Shown piece after piece: positions 61,952-64,000 of a stretch of DNA of 64,000 bases (positions within the stretch are counted from its first letter, which is position 1; the number at the start of each line of letters is the position of its first letter). The notes beneath the pieces are model-generated. The model was not told where the DNA came from, ran no database searches, and saw only the letters and a list, made by a program, of their open reading frames with translations. The stretch is from an uncultured Acidobacteriia bacterium (GTDB lineage: Bacteria > Acidobacteriota > Terriglobia > Bryobacterales > Bryobacteraceae), in assembly GCA_903881085.1 (NCBI GenBank), contig CAIRSA010000577.1, positions 1-64,000 of the forward strand, given 5' to 3'. Both the position numbers and the translations under genes were made by a program.

Positions 61952-63160
61952 ATGTTTGGCTTAATGCGTCCGCGGTCCTGCGCGGGAAAACAAGAGCACA
62001 GGTTGCACTACTGCGGCGCCTGCAAGACGCTCGGCAGCCGCTACGGTCAGAGTTCGCGCATGCTGCTGAATCACGACACAGTCTTCATGGCCGAACTGCT
62101 CAGCGAATTGAGCGCGGCGCCTGCCGAATGGCCAACCCAATACCGCTCCTTTAATTGCATGGCAATGCCCAAGGAGTTTCCCGTCACGCTGGATTACGCA
62201 GCAGCGGCCACCGTCCTCCTCACCCATTGGAAGATTGCCGATCACTGCGAAGATACCGTCAGCCGGGCGTGGCAACTCGCACGGCGGCTCTTCGACAGCA
62301 CCTCGCGCAAAGCCGAAGCCCACCTGCGGCGATGGAACTTTCCTCTTCAGGAATTGGACGCCACACTCGGCGCACAGCAGCAATTGGAAAGCCGCGCCAC
62401 CGCGCTGGAGCAAGTCGCGGAGCCAACAGCCCATGCTACCGGGCTGTTCTTCCAACACGGCGCAATCATCATAGATCGCATGGATCTCGCCACGCCTCTC
62501 TACCAACTGGGCCTCGCGTTCGGAGAGCTTGTCTATCTGATCGATGCTTTCGAAGACTTCGATAAAGATCAAGCCACCGGCGCGTTCAATGCCCTGCGGA
62601 GATTCGGACTCGACCGCACCTGGGCCCGCGGCCAACTGCGCCAACTCGCCGCCACCATCCAAGCCCGGCTGGCCGGACTGCCGCTACAGGAAAACTTCCG
62701 CGGCATGGTGACCGCGCGGCTCAACGCCAACATTGCCGCGAAGCTTGGCGAATCGCTCCCGGTGTTAACCTGCGCTACGCACCGCCTGACATGGCGCGAA
62801 CGCTGGCGCAACGCAACCGCCTACGCCCGCCAATTGCGCGACAAGGAAAATCCCGGATGGATGAAGGGAATGGCCGTTGTCGCCGGCGTCACCTTCATTG
62901 CTTTCGCCGTTCCGCAATGGGCCAAGGCCGCCCACAATTCCAAAGAATGCCTCAGCCTCGGCTTCAACCTGATGGCCCTCGGTTCGGTTATGGCTACCGT
63001 CGCGGAAGCCGCCACGGGCCAGAAAGAATCGAAGTTCAAGAGCTGTTGCGGCAGCTGCGTTCCCAATGATTGCGATTGCAGTTGCTGCGATTGCTGCTGC
63101 GAATGCGGCGCTTGCGGCGATTGCTGCGGCTCCTGCGACTGCGGCGGCTGCGACTGCTAA
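61952..63160 (+). CDS. DUF5685-like protein with an extreme Cys-rich tail
   Basis: A 402-residue protein. The N-terminus (MFGLMRPRSCAGKQEHRLHY and YCGACKTLGSRYG, then LLNHDTVFMAELL) fits the DUF5685 family, mostly helical, with a likely membrane segment at about 306-326 (WMKGMAVVAGVTFIAFAVPQ). Residues 364-402 hold 18 Cys in 39 residues, mixed with Gly, Ser and Asp, starting SCCGSC and ending GCDC, in metallothionein-like CxC and CC spacing. The tail would bind several metal ions or be a modified or disulphide-rich segment. It follows the GT2 gene by 21 bases. Function unknown. Confidence 0.85.
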   Translation: MFGLMRPRSCAGKQEHRLHYCGACKTLGSRYGQSSRMLLNHDTVFMAELLSELSAAPAEWPTQYRSFNCMAMPKEFPVTLDYAAAATVLLTHWKIADHCEDTVSRAWQLARRLFDSTSRKAEAHLRRWNFPLQELDATLGAQQQLESRATALEQVAEPTAHATGLFFQHGAIIIDRMDLATPLYQLGLAFGELVYLIDAFEDFDKDQATGAFNALRRFGLDRTWARGQLRQLAATIQARLAGLPLQENFRGMVTARLNANIAAKLGESLPVLTCATHRLTWRERWRNATAYARQLRDKENPGWMKGMAVVAGVTFIAFAVPQWAKAAHNSKECLSLGFNLMALGSVMATVAEAATGQKESKFKSCCGSCVPNDCDCSCCDCCCECGACGDCCGSCDCGGCDC

Positions 63161-63522
63161 CTCAATGTCGCTTACACTGGAGGCAACCTGTCAAATGTCC
63201 GGGATCGCTTGGTGGAGCAGACACTCGTGACTGCCGCGTCCCGACTCGTCGGGACGCCTTGTTTGCAGCACCGAGCCACAAAAACTCTAGTGTCAGACCT
63301 CCTGATCTCCTGGAAAATGAATCGGTTCGACCGGGAATTGGACAGGCGATCCGCCGGTCCTACCCTTGAAAACACTGCGCTTCCATGGGTAGGACAGGCG
63401 ATCCGCCGGTCCAGCTACTAATGATTCACCTGCTGGCGGTTGTCCGGGCTCAATCCGAATTCCGCGCATAGCGAAAATCCCCGCATGACATCAGAGATCT
63501 GAATGTAGGCGCCATTGGACGG
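63161..63522. repeat. Repeat cluster without a recognisable gene
   Basis: The gap holds a perfect 10-2-10 palindrome (63236-63257, GCGTCCCGAC and its complement), two identical 21-base copies of a GGACAGGCGATCCGCC-type word (63340-63360 and 63392-63412), and the inverted pair GTCCTACCC / GGGTAGGAC (63357-63365 and 63387-63395). Between the last two lies ACCCTTGAAAACACTGCG (63362-63379), complementary to 50273-50290. Short open frames here cross the repeats and look incidental. Confidence 0.8.
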
Positions 63523-64000
63523 CTAACTCCCTGCAAGTTTGCGCGCCGCCTCGATCTCCGGCAACTCATCCGGAAATGGCGACCGCCCCTTGATCAGGGT
63601 TTCCCATTCTTTCACTGTCTCCACATACCAGCGGTGCGCATCGGCTTTGCGCCCCAATGCGCCATATACCTGCGCCATGGCCATGCATGACCGCGGAACT
63701 TCGCGCGGAATCAACGGCCGTCCCACTGTCGCCATGGCTGCAAGTTTTCGGGCAGTGTTCATGCCGCTTTCACCCATCGCAATCGCCTCTGCCGCATGGC
63801 CGGCGCGCGCTAATGGCACTACCATCCAGCGCTCCACTTTCAAAAGCTCGATCGCGTGGGTGAGGTTTTTCGGATCGCGCTCCACCAGCCTTACCAGATG
63901 AGCCTGCCCGCGCCGCAGCCATGGCAGCCCTTCTGCAACAGACTTCCACTCAGCAATCTTCTTGCCGATTTCACCCTCCACCAAAGCCTCGTAGAGCATG
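63523..64000 (-). CDS. C-terminal part of a TPR-repeat protein, cut by the window edge
   Basis: About 159 residues to the stop at 63523; the frame stays open to the window edge, so the start lies outside. It has TPR-like helix pairs (AMAQVYGALGRKADAHRWYV and LARAGHAAEAIAMGESGMN). In this phylum such tails often end eukaryote-like Ser/Thr kinases with TPRs, which would fit, but no kinase part is visible in the window. Confidence 0.65.
   Translation of the reverse strand, partial: MLYEALVEGEIGKKIAEWKSVAEGLPWLRRGQAHLVRLVERDPKNLTHAIELLKVERWMVVPLARAGHAAEAIAMGESGMNTARKLAAMATVGRPLIPREVPRSCMAMAQVYGALGRKADAHRWYVETVKEWETLIKGRSPFPDELPEIEAARKLAGS

Noticed and set aside
63172..63421. Short open frames on both strands in the repeat cluster
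   Set aside because: They consist largely of palindrome and hairpin-element sequence and have no ribosome-binding site.

Overview
The window looks like a chromosomal stretch of an Acidobacteriota genome, most plausibly the Bryobacterales/Solibacter side of the phylum. This rests on protein types rather than on any marker gene: two large Oar-like TonB-dependent receptors with an N-terminal carboxypeptidase-regulatory domain, a secreted protein with the acidobacterial VWFA-related domain, a BshC bacillithiol ligase, polytopic GT-C-like membrane proteins, VIT/vWA and RRM proteins, and families of long intergenic palindromes. GC content is moderately high, coding density is high, and many neighbouring genes overlap by 1-16 bases. 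No rRNA, CRISPR array, integrase or transposase was seen. Two tRNA genes are present: Glu(TTC) and Leu(CAA).

Layout. 1-5.5 kb: palindromic element, RlpA-type lipoprotein, a tiny Lys/Ala peptide gene with its own strong promoter and terminator, MidA-type methyltransferase, then a sugar isomerase / unknown / NCS1 transporter run. 5.5-12.7 kb: a deoxyhypusine-synthase-like enzyme divergent from a three-gene export system (HlyD adaptor, C39-peptidase ABC exporter, second ABC exporter with a degenerate N-terminal domain); no precursor peptide lies beside it. 12.7-18.4 kb: TonB receptor with a Gly-rich insert, then a VWFA-related protein. 18.4-19.2 kb: a HigBA toxin-antitoxin module in which both genes are broken. 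19.3-26.4 kb: S46-family peptidase whose nucleophile position is Tyr, second TonB receptor, Gly-tailed RRM protein, beta-barrel-like protein.

26.4-33.5 kb: CBM9-like protein translationally coupled to two tandem phosphohexomutases, FtsB-like protein, CutA coupled to an MFS transporter, a DUF2064 protein, cytochrome c and tRNA-Glu. 33.6-42.2 kb: zinc-ribbon protein, membrane GT-like protein, lipoprotein, BshC overlapping an HpcH/HpaI aldolase, AqpZ, and a large DUF4965/glutaminase-like secreted protein. 42.2-47.3 kb: ABC ATPase remnant, VapC/Phd module, DUF1349 protein, aldo/keto reductase, sodium/solute symporter, then about 0.9 kb of decayed genes.

47.4-50.2 kb: MerR regulator overlapping a cytoplasmic VIT/vWA protein. 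50.6-56.7 kb: ArsR-TolC-MFP-RND-DUF2892 efflux operon with overlapping genes and a palindromic operator candidate in the promoter. 56.8-64 kb: tRNA-Leu, sialidase, membrane glycosyltransferase-like protein, ArnA-like epimerase coupled to a DPM1-like glycosyltransferase, a DUF5685-like protein with an extreme Cys-rich tail, a repeat cluster, and the 3' part of a TPR protein.

The strongest candidates for something new are the orphan C39 exporter, the tiny basic peptide at 982, the catalytically altered S46 protein, the MerR-VIT/vWA pair and the Cys-tailed DUF5685 protein. All functions are read from sequence motifs only; no database search was run.
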